From assembly GCF_937128415.1 (NCBI RefSeq), contig NZ_CAKZMJ010000006.1, positions 30,001-94,000 on the forward strand: a stretch of 64,000 bases of DNA, read 5' to 3'. Numbering within the stretch: the first letter of the stretch is position 1; every line of letters begins with the position of its first letter. This DNA comes from an uncultured Caldilinea sp. Its GTDB lineage: Bacteria; Chloroflexota; Anaerolineae; Caldilineales; Caldilineaceae. Below are positions 24,641 to 44,474 of the stretch, piece after piece. The notes under the pieces were generated by a model. It saw nothing but the letters and a program-made list of their open reading frames with translations. It made no database searches and had not been told where the DNA came from. Both the position numbers and the translations under genes were made by a program.

Positions 24641-25384
24641 TCAATCGTTTCGTTGCGCCACCACAAACAGATTTAAATTCCCCTCCTTGCCGTCGGCCCG
24701 AAAGCGCTCTATGATATGCAGCCCACAGGCGGCCAGGAGTTCCTCGAGCTCTGTCAGGTCGAGGTGGTGGACGTAACGCACGGCGTGCACGCCCTGGTTC
24801 CAGGGCAGGAGCGCGTCGCCGGGTTCGACGTCCGCCTCGCTCAGCCCGACTTCGCTCCAGGGCAACGTGCGTTCAAGAAAGCGTGAGGCGCTGAGAAACT
24901 GCCAGGTCGAAAGCGTCAGCAGCCCTCGAGGCGCCAGCAGGCTCGCCATCTCCTGCACCAGCCGTTGGCGCAGGGCGCGGCCCGGAAAGTGATGCAACAC
25001 CGCCAAAGAAACAACAGCGTCGTAGGGGGCCTCCGTCGCAGCCTTCACCCATTCGGGCTGGGCCAGATCGGCGGGTGCAAAGCGGCAGGAAAGCCCTTCC
25101 AACCTGCACGTTTGCTCCATCGCCAGCGCCAGCAGGCGTTGGTCGGCGTCGAGACCGGTGTATCGGCCCACGACGCCTGCCTCGGCCAGGGCGCGCGCAA
25201 AACGTCCGTTGCCGCAACCCACGTCGAGCACCCGCGCGGGCGACGGCAACCGCTCGCTCAGCAGGTGCGCCAGCCGACGCATGCCTTCCGGAATCCCCTG
25301 ACGGGTGCGATCAAACTCCTCGGCGACGGTCGCATAAAACCGGCGGTTCAGCTCGAGCAGTTGCTGCTGGACTTCCGAACGCAT
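24641..25384 (-). CDS. Class I SAM-dependent methyltransferase
   Basis: A 247-residue cytosolic methyltransferase. The SAM-binding motif is VLDVGCGNGRFARAL, followed by GLDAD (acidic loop) and YDAVVSLAVLHHFPG; the C-terminal part has AVRYVHHLDLTELEELLAAC. The start LNRRFYATVAEEFDRTR and the overall layout resemble Trm9/AlkBH8-type tRNA uridine methyltransferases, though a quinone or small-molecule substrate cannot be excluded. ATG 25384 is preferred over an upstream in-frame start at 25474, which would add 30 low-quality residues. It is the last gene on the same strand after ctaB, 71 bases away. Confidence 0.8.
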   Translation of the reverse strand: MRSEVQQQLLELNRRFYATVAEEFDRTRQGIPEGMRRLAHLLSERLPSPARVLDVGCGNGRFARALAEAGVVGRYTGLDADQRLLALAMEQTCRLEGLSCRFAPADLAQPEWVKAATEAPYDAVVSLAVLHHFPGRALRQRLVQEMASLLAPRGLLTLSTWQFLSASRFLERTLPWSEVGLSEADVEPGDALLPWNQGVHAVRYVHHLDLTELEELLAACGLHIIERFRADGKEGNLNLFVVAQRND

Positions 25385-25455
25385 GGCCAAAGAATTCAAC
25401 GCAGAGCCGCAAAAAAGAACAAAAATGCGTGGCGTCGTCCAGGCATGATGGCTGC

Positions 25456-26433
<978 letters not shown>

Positions 26434-26512
26434 GCAGGCAAATTCACTTTGTATGATGATTTTTTGATGTTGGACGCATGCAAAACGGCGATGACTTCAC
26501 TGTTCGCCGACC

Positions 26513-27391
<879 letters not shown>

Positions 27392-27394
27392 ACC

Positions 27395-27999
27395 TTATCC
27401 CTTGATCGGCAACGAAGGCTGCGCTGTGCGGCGCGCAACCGCTTGCGTTGCACGTCGACGCGCAGCCTGCCACAAGCCAAATGCGATGACCACCGCCGCC
27501 AGTGTCGCTCCCGCCCACAGCAGCCACGGGGCGGAGGCAGCCGGCTCGACCGCCATAGTGAACGCAACGACGCCGACGCCCTCGGCCCCGCGCGCTTCCA
27601 CCTCGATGCGCCACAAGCCGTCGCCTGGAAATTTGTGGTCGAGTTCGTAGAAGCCGGTCGCGACTGCGCTCACCGGCTGCGCCGGCAAAGTCAACGTCTG
27701 CTCTGGCTGCGTCTCCGAGGTCAGCCGGATCATCACCTGAGCGTCGGCGACCGGAAAGACCTGACCGGCGGCGTCCACTCGAGTGACGGCGACGGTGATG
27801 TGCGCAACTTCACCGGCGCGCCAGGGATCGGGCGTGGTCCACGCAAAAAGGCGGTAGGGGCCGGCGGGGGCGTCGACGACTTGCGGCGTCCCGCCGCCAT
27901 GCGCAGCCGCCGGCGTCACGCTAACTGCGATCATCAACCAGACTGAGGCAAGCATGAGGACAATTCGATGCACCTGTCCCAGGCCACCATCCAGGCGCC

Positions 28000-28003
<4 letters not shown>
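27395..28003 (-). CDS. FixH/YtkA-like exported protein
   Basis: A 202-residue protein with a signal peptide (residues 12-35, ending AAAHGGG), an immunoglobulin-like exported domain with PYRLFAWTTPDPWRAGEVAH and TGFYELDHKFPGDGLWRIEV, and a C-terminal transmembrane helix (about 160-180) with a basic tail. The exported domain resembles YtkA-like/FixH-type domains that accompany copper handling and oxidase maturation. The start at 28003 overlaps the ctaG stop by ATGA, so it is made with CtaG, which delivers copper. A direct copper-chaperone function is inference; no HxxM copper motif is obvious. Confidence 0.75.
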
Positions 28004-28917
<914 letters not shown>

Positions 28918-28930
28918 TCAACCTCGCAAC

Positions 28931-28997
<67 letters not shown>

Positions 28998-29014
28998 CTG
29001 TGCAAAAAACGTTA

Positions 29015-29647
29015 TCAATGCGACAAATGCACTGCGTTGCCGATCAGGTAGAGCGCCGGGTAGAAGAAAATCCACACGACGTCGACGTAGTGCCAGTAGA
29101 TGGCGCAAGACTCCACGCCCCAGTGTCGTTGCGGCGAGAAGTGTCCCTTGCGCGCCAGGTTCCAGACGATGAAGATGAAGACGATGCCCGAGACCACATG
29201 GAGGGCGTGCATGCCGGTCATGGCGAAGACTACGGCGCCGTATTTGTCGCCCCACGGAGTCAGGTGCCCCTGATAGATGGCCGGAATCAACCCCCACTCG
29301 AAGATCACGACGCCGCCCAGGAAGACCAGGCCGAAGAAGGCCGTGAGCAAGATGAAGATTGAGAAAAGTTGCCGATTGCCCTTCTCCATGGCGGTCTCCG
29401 CCAGACGCATAGAGACCGAACTCAACAACAGCACGGAAGTGACGATCAAGCCGATGGCCTGGTCAAGCTCTGGCCGGGTGTTGCCCCAGAGGTAGAAGCG
29501 GGTGGCCAACAGCCCGCCGAACAGAAACGCCTCTGAGATGAAGAAGAGCCAGAGCCCCAGGCGATTCCTGCGCAGCTGGACGGCGTAATCGTCGTGAGCC
29601 TCGTGATGGGCGGCGACAGCGTGGACGCCGGTCGTAATCGCAGCCAT
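29015..29647 (-). CDS. ctaE: Cytochrome c oxidase subunit III
   Basis: A 210-residue membrane protein with five transmembrane helices, the short five-helix type of subunit III found in caa3/SoxM oxidases. It carries LGLWLFFISEAFLFGGLLATR with the conserved Glu, ALHVVSGIVFIFIVW and the terminal HYVDVVWIFFYPALYLI. It supports the stability of subunit I and proton uptake. It starts four bases after the ctaF stop, with AGAGGAG upstream of the ATG. Confidence 0.95.
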   Translation of the reverse strand: MAAITTGVHAVAAHHEAHDDYAVQLRRNRLGLWLFFISEAFLFGGLLATRFYLWGNTRPELDQAIGLIVTSVLLLSSVSMRLAETAMEKGNRQLFSIFILLTAFFGLVFLGGVVIFEWGLIPAIYQGHLTPWGDKYGAVVFAMTGMHALHVVSGIVFIFIVWNLARKGHFSPQRHWGVESCAIYWHYVDVVWIFFYPALYLIGNAVHLSH

Positions 29648-29650
29648 AGA

Positions 29651-29845
29651 TCAATGCTCCTCTTCCGTCTTCCAGAGACGACTGACATGCATGAAGAAGT
29701 AGACGACCAGGATCGCCTTCAGCGCTGCAACCAGCAAGAGGAGCGCAGCGCCGACGTGCCAGAGCCCCATGTAGTATTCGATGACCGTCAGCACCGCCAG
29801 TATGATCCCGATCAGAACTACAAAGCCATACCCTTGTTTCGACAT
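29651..29845 (-). CDS. ctaF: Cytochrome c oxidase subunit IV family protein
   Basis: A 64-residue protein with two hydrophobic helices (YGFVVLIGIILAVLTVIEYY and AALLLLVAALKAILVVYFFM, then HVSR). The AxxKAxLVxxYFMHL-like ending is typical of the small subunit IV (CtaF/COX4_pro) of bacterial aa3/caa3 oxidases. Position between subunits I and III is the normal one. Confidence 0.9.
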   Translation of the reverse strand: MSKQGYGFVVLIGIILAVLTVIEYYMGLWHVGAALLLLVAALKAILVVYFFMHVSRLWKTEEEH

Positions 29846-29887
29846 AGCGCTGTTTCCTTCTCAAATCGTCTTATACACAACGGTGAA

Positions 29888-31750
<1,863 letters not shown>

Positions 31751-31787
31751 AGGTTGATTCCCCCTGTCTGCGGATGTTCAACAAAAA

Positions 31788-32537
31788 CTAGCGGCTGGCC
31801 GTCTGGATATTCTGTTCCACCAGCTTCTGATTCATCCAGGCGATATATTCATCTTCGGGCACGACGCGCACCTTCGCCACCATGCTCCAGTGCGAGAGGC
31901 CGCACAACTCGGCGCAGACGATCTGGAATTCACCGACTTTGGTTGGCGTGATGTGTATGCGCGTGGTCATGCCCGGGACCAGATCCTGCTTTGGACCCCA
32001 CTCCACCACCCAGAAGGAGTGAATGACGTCGGTCGCCCGCAGCGAAATCAAGGCCGGCTTGTTGACCGGCAGCACCATCTCCTGACTGACGACGCCATTG
32101 GGATAGTTGAACGTCCAAGACCACTGAAAACCAACCGCTTCCACCTGCACCTCGTCGCCTCCTCGGGTGGCGTCGCGCAGGGTCTGAAAACCGATAAAGG
32201 AGAAAATCACGACGAGGATCAGAGGAATGACCGTCCATGCCACTTCCAGTGTTGTATTGCCTTCAAAGTGTTCGCCTTCAGAGTCGTCGCCTTTGCGCTT
32301 GCGGAAGACAATCAGCGCATACAACATAAAGACAACAACGAGTGCGAAGAGAAACGCAATCAACCAGACGTGCAACTGGAACAGCCATCGAATCGGCTCG
32401 GCCTGCACCGAATGCTGCGCCTTGACCGGCAGAATCGCCAGCAGGAAAAAGCCCAACGCAATCGTGGCGATCACCACTAATGCCCCAACAATCACAAAAT
32501 GCTTACGGTCGGTGGAAGATTGCGGCAATTTCAGCAT
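31788..32537 (-). CDS. ctaC: Cytochrome c oxidase subunit II
   Basis: A 249-residue subunit that accepts electrons at a binuclear CuA site. Three hydrophobic segments are visible: a first near residues 14-33 (signal or anchor), then two transmembrane helices with TTLEVAWTVIPLILVVIFSF. The cupredoxin domain has FQWSWTFNYPNG, DVIHSFWV (His) and the CuA loop CAELCGLSHWSM with both Cys, Glu, His and Met. There is no fused cytochrome c domain, so an external electron donor is needed. ATG 32537 follows AGAGGGA; longer in-frame starts upstream are not convincing. Confidence 0.95.
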   Translation of the reverse strand: MLKLPQSSTDRKHFVIVGALVVIATIALGFFLLAILPVKAQHSVQAEPIRWLFQLHVWLIAFLFALVVVFMLYALIVFRKRKGDDSEGEHFEGNTTLEVAWTVIPLILVVIFSFIGFQTLRDATRGGDEVQVEAVGFQWSWTFNYPNGVVSQEMVLPVNKPALISLRATDVIHSFWVVEWGPKQDLVPGMTTRIHITPTKVGEFQIVCAELCGLSHWSMVAKVRVVPEDEYIAWMNQKLVEQNIQTASR

Positions 32538-32660
32538 ACGTTCCCTCTTGTAATCCTCAACGCGATTCGAGCGCTTCGCAGGCGTATCAACACACTCTGC
32601 AGATGCGCGCACAAGGTTTGCGTAAGGCAGTCCTATTATTCTGCCGGTCTCCTCAAATTG

Positions 32661-33023
32661 TCAAGTGATCAGGCTCCCGATCAACATCCACCAGAACAGG
32701 GCGAACGTCGCCAACAGAGGAAGGAGGGTCCAGAACAGCTCCCAACTACGTCGAATCTCAAATGCAGCCAGCGCTTGCATAACAGGCGCACGACTCGACG
32801 AGCGAAACCAGCGCATCGTCGTCCAGAACAGATTCAACTGGATGAGCAGGAACAGCGCCAGGGTGATGACCGCCAGCCACCACAAGACAGGTTGAAGCGC
32901 CGGCGTTGCAAACGCTATTTTGGGCAAGGACGCTGCCAACGCCGGCGCATAACTTGCCGCGAGCCATGCGATTGTGACCAACAGTAATGATAAGGTGACG
33001 ACAAAGCTGATCAATTGACGCAT
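32661..33023 (-). CDS. Small membrane protein resembling a CuA-less COX2 hairpin
   Basis: A 120-residue protein of three hydrophobic segments and no exported domain. Its layout copies the membrane part of the ctaC product next door: a first helix (6-30), a second (45-70, VLWWLAVITLALFLLIQLNL), then a short charged loop and RRSWELFWTLLPLLATFALF, which parallels LEVAWTVIPLILVVIFSF of CtaC. There is no cupredoxin domain and no CuA ligand. It is the first gene after the strong promoter of the cta cluster. No ribosome-binding site is evident before ATG 33023. An accessory or assembly subunit is inferred from position only. Confidence 0.7.
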   Translation of the reverse strand: MRQLISFVVTLSLLLVTIAWLAASYAPALAASLPKIAFATPALQPVLWWLAVITLALFLLIQLNLFWTTMRWFRSSSRAPVMQALAAFEIRRSWELFWTLLPLLATFALFWWMLIGSLIT

Positions 33024-33078
33024 GTTCGAGTCAGTCGAGCGATCAAACGCCCAAGATGTGCAATTAAAAAGCGTGTCG

Positions 33079-33107
33079 ATTTTAACAAAGCTGAACAGAC
33101 GTGTCAA
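33079..33107 (-). promoter_or_regulatory. Promoter of the cytochrome oxidase cluster
   Basis: On the minus strand, TTGACA (33107-33102), 17 bases and TAAAAT (33084-33079) form an almost perfect vegetative promoter 56 bases before the first gene. It is divergent from the Fur-family promoter about 60 bases away. Confidence 0.8.
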
Positions 33108-33163
33108 AGCCACTCGCTCGCCGCCGACGGAATCGATGGAACGCATTTGCTCTATTTTTGACC

Positions 33164-33192
33164 TTGACGCCACGGACAATCAGCGTTAAAAT
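33164..33192 (+). promoter_or_regulatory. Promoter of the Fur-family regulator and metal ATPase operon
   Basis: TTGACG (33164-33169), 17 bases, TAAAAT (33187-33192). The predicted start of transcription (about 33199) lies a few bases before two operator-like palindromes, so binding there would block elongation or open-complex formation. Confidence 0.75.
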
Positions 33193-33203
33193 GAGGCCGT
33201 AAA

Positions 33204-33240
33204 TTAGATTGGTTCTAAATATAAATTCGACTGAATCTAA
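33204..33240. promoter_or_regulatory. Tandem Fur-family operator-like sites
   Basis: A perfect inverted repeat TTAGA-N5-TCTAA (33204-33218) is followed 22 bases later, two helical turns, by TTCGA-N5-TCTAA (33226-33240), which differs in one base. The 5-5-5 geometry and A/T-rich arms suit a dimeric Fur/PerR-type repressor, and the sites sit between the promoter and the regulator gene, so autoregulation is likely. Confidence 0.65.
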
Positions 33241-33259
33241 ATTTAAAGCAGACAACGCC

Positions 33260-35841
<2,582 letters not shown>

Positions 35842-35884
35842 TTTATCTGCCGGGAAGCTTTACGGAACTGGACAAATGATTCCG

Positions 35885-35990
35885 GCGCCTCGTGGACGCA
35901 GCCCCCGTAGCTGCGCCTGCTCGAATCCTCTGAAGTCCTGAGGGTTTGCCGCGTAGGTGCGGTTGAGAGCCGCACCTACGCCGATCGCCG
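35885..35990. repeat. Dispersed mosaic repeat, copy C
   Basis: After the P-type ATPase: GTAGCTGCGCCTGCTCGAATCC, then CTGAAGTCCTGAGGGTTTGCCG, then a stem GTAGGTGCGG / CCGCACCTAC (35954-35980). It shares blocks with the 38.2-38.6 kb copies. The 249-base gap to the next gene holds nothing else I can support. Confidence 0.6.
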
Positions 35991-36090
35991 AATGATTTTG
36001 TCGAAAACCATGAGGCTTCCTGGCCAGTGGATGCTCAGAAAGCCCCGTTTCTCAGAAACCCCAGCACTTCCTCATCGCCGGGTGTGAGGC

Positions 36091-37353
36091 TCACCGATTC
36101 GCCAGCCGATAGACGAAGACGCCATCCTCGGCGCTGTTCACCCAGAGCAACGAAGGGTTCGATTCGGTCAGCAGCAGCCCCGACAGATGCAATTCATCGA
36201 AGGAGGTTCCGGTCACTTTCTTCCACGCCGCGTCGGCGCCTGGCTTGGTGTACAGGCCGCGAAGCGTGGCGAGATAGAGCGCGCCGTCGTTGGAATAGGT
36301 GATGGCGTTCAGCGCCGGTGCGCGGAGGGCGGTGAACTCACGTAGGCCGCGGTTGTACAACGTCCAGTTGACGCCGTAGTCCGACGTCGTCCACACGCCC
36401 TGGGCGGTCACCACCCAGATTAGACCGGCCTGCATCTGATGGGCGACGATCGCGCGCGGCGCTTCGAGCGCCGTGGCGGGATCGACCAGGTTCACCCAGG
36501 TCTCTCCTTCATCGTCGGAGAAAGCGACGACGCCGTTGCCGCTTCTGTCCACGCCGATGGCGTACAGCTGGCGCCAGTGCGGGATCGATGCAGTCTCGTC
36601 ATCTTCCTCGGTCAGCGCCGCAGCCGCCATCCCGATCACGCGATGCGTAAGCCATAGCTGCCCCGCCGCATTGTCCGGCTTTTCCTGCCAGCTTCGGCCG
36701 CCATCCATGCTCAGGTACAACATGTGGCAGTCCGCTGCAAAGAGACGCATCGGGTCTGTGGGGTCGATCAGCAACGGACGTAGATTGATGGCCATCGGCA
36801 GCTCGCGCCAGGTGACGCCGCCGTCGGTGGAGCGGAAGAAGGGCTGGTTCGCTGCACGAGGGTTGCGGCAGTCGACGCCTGCGCCGCTATACAACACGTC
36901 AGGATCGGCGCTGCTCATCAAAAAGTCCTCCACCGGCGCAGCGGTGGTCACCAGCGACCACAGGCGTCCGTCGTGATCGGAGCGGTAGAGGTAACCGTTC
37001 TCGGTGAAGGCGTAAATAGTCGGGCTGAGTCGATCGCCGATCACCTTTTTGATGATGTGGGGATAGATCGTGGCCTGATCCTTCAGGAACGTCAGCGCCG
37101 GTGGCGTGGGTCGAGGAGGACGCGGCACCGTTCCCGGCGGCGTCGGCACTGTTCCTGGCGGCGTTGGCACCGTTCCCGGCGGTGGACTGGTGAAAGCGAG
37201 GAATCCTGTAGCGTCACTCGACCCGTCGGCCAGCCATCCATCCAACGAGCCGGCGGATGCACCCAGGGCGACGGAAAAGGCCGCCGACGGAATCACCACC
37301 AGCGCCAACAGCAGCGCAGGCAGCAACACGAATGTTCGCAACAAAAAACGCAT
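36091..37353 (-). CDS. Exported beta-propeller (sialidase/BNR-like) protein
   Basis: A 420-residue secreted protein. A signal peptide (residues 1-32) is followed by a Pro-Thr-rich linker that repeats GTVPTPP three times (the third ends RPP), then by a propeller with recurring BNR/Asp-box motifs: RSDHDGRLWS, RSTDGGVTWREL, LSMDGGRSWQEK, SDDEGETWVNL and TSDYGVNWTLY. Such folds resemble VPS10/YCF48-type propellers that bind surfaces or glycans; no catalytic sialidase residues are apparent. The start is well set by AGGAGG seven bases before ATG. It is not part of a clear operon. Confidence 0.8.
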   Translation of the reverse strand: MRFLLRTFVLLPALLLALVVIPSAAFSVALGASAGSLDGWLADGSSDATGFLAFTSPPPGTVPTPPGTVPTPPGTVPRPPRPTPPALTFLKDQATIYPHIIKKVIGDRLSPTIYAFTENGYLYRSDHDGRLWSLVTTAAPVEDFLMSSADPDVLYSGAGVDCRNPRAANQPFFRSTDGGVTWRELPMAINLRPLLIDPTDPMRLFAADCHMLYLSMDGGRSWQEKPDNAAGQLWLTHRVIGMAAAALTEEDDETASIPHWRQLYAIGVDRSGNGVVAFSDDEGETWVNLVDPATALEAPRAIVAHQMQAGLIWVVTAQGVWTTSDYGVNWTLYNRGLREFTALRAPALNAITYSNDGALYLATLRGLYTKPGADAAWKKVTGTSFDELHLSGLLLTESNPSLLWVNSAEDGVFVYRLANR

Positions 37354-37405
37354 GGAAAACCTCCTATACAGTTCGAGAAATGCGCAGGCGCGTCCCTGCA
37401 GCGAT

Positions 37406-37436
<31 letters not shown>

Positions 37437-37523
37437 ATCGATGGGATGTTCGCTATAGATGACGCAAAATGCCGGGGAAAGTAACGCATGGCTTGGCGCG
37501 TCCGCATCGATGCGACAAATTGT

Positions 37524-37552
37524 TTGACAAACATCCTATAAGCCTCTACCAT
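37524..37552 (+). promoter_or_regulatory. Promoter of the deformylase gene
   Basis: TTGACA (37524-37529), 17 bases, TACCAT (37547-37552), about 50 bases before the start codon at 37610. Confidence 0.6.
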
Positions 37553-37609
37553 TTTCTTTGATCGATAAAAGCTGGACAGAAGGGGCGTATCAACGAAGGC
37601 CTGAAACCA

Positions 37610-38585
<976 letters not shown>

Positions 38586-38664
38586 TGTAAAATTCCGTTC
38601 ATCTCGCCGGACGGCCGCATTCCACGAGCAAATTTTCATCTCACGGCGGAACTCCTAAGAGATT

Positions 38665-38697
38665 GAAAAGAGGCGGGAAATTTCCCCGCCTCTTTTC
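38665..38697. terminator. Bidirectional terminator between def and the RodZ-like gene
   Basis: GAAAAGAGGCGGG (38665-38677) pairs with CCCGCCTCTTTTC (38685-38697) across an AAATTTC loop. The A-rich and T-rich ends give a T-run in both directions, suiting the convergent arrangement. Confidence 0.85.
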
Positions 38698-38751
38698 ATG
38701 CCATGTTGAATTGTCCAAACGGCGCTTCCGACGCCGTCGTATGAGCCGCTG

Positions 38752-39942
<1,191 letters not shown>

Positions 39943-40011
39943 AAGCTTCCTTCCACTTGTGGCGGGTCAGGCGTCGTTGGGTTTGATGGCCCTGAAACGA
40001 CCGACTCAGGG

Positions 40012-40044
<33 letters not shown>

Positions 40045-40112
40045 CACCCGGTGCACAAGGTTGCACACAGGCGAGGATATAACGCCGGATGGGTTGCGAT
40101 GGTTCCTCCCTT

Positions 40113-41498
<1,386 letters not shown>

Positions 41499-41517
41499 CG
41501 GCTCCTCCGTAGCTCCA

Positions 41518-42477
<960 letters not shown>

Positions 42478-42504
42478 AGGAACTCCTCTGGGACGCAACC
42501 CAAA

Positions 42505-42520
42505 TGTCCGCATGCGGACA
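42505..42520. promoter_or_regulatory. 16-base palindrome, operator candidate for the MoxR/VWA pair
   Basis: TGTCCGCATGCGGACA is a perfect palindrome located between the predicted transcription start (about 42535) and the GTG start codon of the MoxR gene. It is well placed for repression. Confidence 0.55.
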
Positions 42521-42541
42521 GACCATAGCGATGCACTATTC

Positions 42542-42570
42542 AGTGTACATGAAACGGAGAATGCTGTAAA
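42542..42570 (-). promoter_or_regulatory. Promoter of the MoxR/VWA pair
   Basis: Minus strand TTTACA (42570-42565), 17 bases, TACACT (42547-42542). From there the message would reach the start codon after about 60 bases, passing the palindrome at 42505-42520. Confidence 0.6.
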
Positions 42571-42697
42571 TGAAGTTTCGTACAATTGGGGTGGGCCGCT
42601 CGGCGCATCCGTTCCGTTGGGGGCGCCAGCGTTCGCCGCGCCGATGCATACCCCGATTGCCTGAAGGGTGCAGAGCTGGGCGACAGGTTAGAGCGTG

Positions 42698-43069
42698 TTA
42701 TGAATTTTGAGTCATAAAAGGAATAAAGCGTTGCGCCATCAAAATCGCAAAGGTCACGAAATGTAGTCCAGCCAGTGTTTTGTCCAGGCACTCGTCATCC
42801 TGCACCAGCCGCCGGCAGCGAGCCATCCAGGCGAAGTTGCGTTCGACGACCCAGCGCCGAGGCAGCAAGATAAAACCACGCTTGGCGGTGAGGAGTTTGA
42901 CGACTTCAAGGCGCAACCCGTACCCCGCTGCCTGTTCCTCTGTATAGCCCGGGTCAACAAAGGTCACCTTGACGGCGTCTCCGGTGGCGGCCTGCACCTG
43001 TTTGGCCAGCGCCGCCACCTGCGCCCAATCCTGCTCGTTGGCAGGCGTGACGAGCCACCTAAAGTGCAT
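42698..43069 (-). mobile_element. IS5-family transposase fragment (C-terminal)
   Basis: A 123-residue piece of an IS5-type DDE transposase. It starts in the middle of the catalytic domain (AVKVTFVDPGYTEEQAAGYG, with the second Asp) and includes the Glu region GFILLPRRWVVERNFAWMAR and CRRLVQDDE. The N-terminal part with the first Asp is missing beyond 43069, and no matching terminal repeat was found at the other side, so the copy is dead. It lies between two chromosomal operons; 42600-42697 holds nothing else. Confidence 0.85.
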
Positions 43070-43150
43070 AACGACTTCTAGACGTCAAGACGACGTAGAG
43101 TCGCCCCGCGACGCAGCGCATTTTTCACTCGGATGACCTCTGATCCTTCT

Positions 43151-44470
43151 CTACCCTTTCAAGGCGGCCGGCTCGCCCAGCAACTGACAAACGCGCTGCA
43201 GGAAGGCGGCGGCCGGCGCGCCGTCGATAATGCGGTGGTCGACGGTCAAACTTAGGTTCATCATCCATCGCCAGAGGAGGCCTTGCGCGCTGCGCGCCAA
43301 CTGTTCATAGAGCCGGCCAACGCCCAGGATTGCGGACTCCGGCGGATTCAAGATCGGCGTGAAGATGTCGACGCCGTACATGCCCAGGTTGGTCACGGTG
43401 AAGACGCCGCCGCTCATTTCGGCTTCCGTCAGTTGACCGCGGCGCGCCCGCTCACTCAACTTCCGAATCTCGGCGCTCAACGCAGGAAGCGAAAGCGCAT
43501 CGGCGTTGCGCACGACGGGAACGACCAGCCCATCCTCCAGCGCCACGGCCACGCCGATGTGAATCTCTGTCAGGCGCTCGACGGCGTCTTCCGCCCAACA
43601 CACCGTCATGGAAGGATGTTGCCGCAGCGCCAGCGCCACAGCGCGCACGATCAGATCGGTGTAAGTGACGTCAAGAGCAGGTTTCCACGTTTCTCGCGCC
43701 TCCACCAAGGCAGTGACGTCCGCCTGCATGGTCATGGTGAGTTGGGCCGTGCTGTGAAGACTTTCCATCATGCGACGAGCGATGGCGCGGCGCATTGGGG
43801 TGAGCGGTTGGCGCACGACCTGCGGCGCAGCGGTTGGCGTCTGCACCGTGCGCGCTTCGATCGCCGCCTGCACATCTTGCTCCACAATGCGCCCTCCCGG
43901 CCCGCTGCCTCGCAAGGTCGAGAGATCGACGTCGTGTTCACGCGCCATGCGTTTCGCAATCGGCGTGGCCCGCACCTCTTGAGGTGGAGAGACGGTGAGC
44001 GGCTGTGCAGGGGGTGTTGCGTCGCTTCGCAACTGAGCAACGCGTCGGACATCCTCTTCGGTGATGCGCTCCCCGTTGGCAGGGATCACGTGCGCCAGCT
44101 CGACCCCTAACTCTCGAGCCAGCCGACGCGCCGCCGGCGATGCAGGGAATGTTGAGGCTGCAGGCGCCGCTGTCTGCGCTGCCTCTGTCGACGGGGCGGC
44201 GCTCGGCGCTTCCTCAATGCGTGCAGCCTCATCGGACAACAGCAGGATCGCCAGCCTCTGCCCCTGGCGTATCACCGCGTCGCGCGGGGCGAGAATTTGT
44301 AGAAGACTCCCGTCGACCGGCGACTCCACCTCGGTGCTCACCTTATCGAACTGCACTTCTAACAAAGGCTCGCCCTTGCGAACCGGCGCGCCTTCACGCT
44401 TGAACCAGGCGACCACGATGCCTTCCTCGGCCTTGCTCCCGATGGGAGGAAGCGTCAACTCGTAGGGCAT
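43151..44470 (-). CDS. acoC: Dihydrolipoamide acyltransferase (E2) of a 2-oxoacid/acetoin dehydrogenase
   Basis: The 439-residue core of the complex, which carries the acyl group on lipoate. A lipoyl domain (1-78) with Lys43 in EVQFDKVSTEVESP is followed by two peripheral-subunit-binding domains: PASPAARRLARELGVELAHV (about 110-146) and ATPIAKRMAREHDVDLSTLR (about 165-203), and then the catalytic domain with DHRIIDGAP (His412, Asp416). One such binding domain is usual, so the second is notable. The gene order after acoX, acoA and acoB points to acetoin cleavage, but branched-chain or pyruvate substrates are possible. No E3 gene lies here. Confidence 0.92.
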   Translation of the reverse strand: MPYELTLPPIGSKAEEGIVVAWFKREGAPVRKGEPLLEVQFDKVSTEVESPVDGSLLQILAPRDAVIRQGQRLAILLLSDEAARIEEAPSAAPSTEAAQTAAPAASTFPASPAARRLARELGVELAHVIPANGERITEEDVRRVAQLRSDATPPAQPLTVSPPQEVRATPIAKRMAREHDVDLSTLRGSGPGGRIVEQDVQAAIEARTVQTPTAAPQVVRQPLTPMRRAIARRMMESLHSTAQLTMTMQADVTALVEARETWKPALDVTYTDLIVRAVALALRQHPSMTVCWAEDAVERLTEIHIGVAVALEDGLVVPVVRNADALSLPALSAEIRKLSERARRGQLTEAEMSGGVFTVTNLGMYGVDIFTPILNPPESAILGVGRLYEQLARSAQGLLWRWMMNLSLTVDHRIIDGAPAAAFLQRVCQLLGEPAALKG

Positions 44471-44474
44471 CGGC

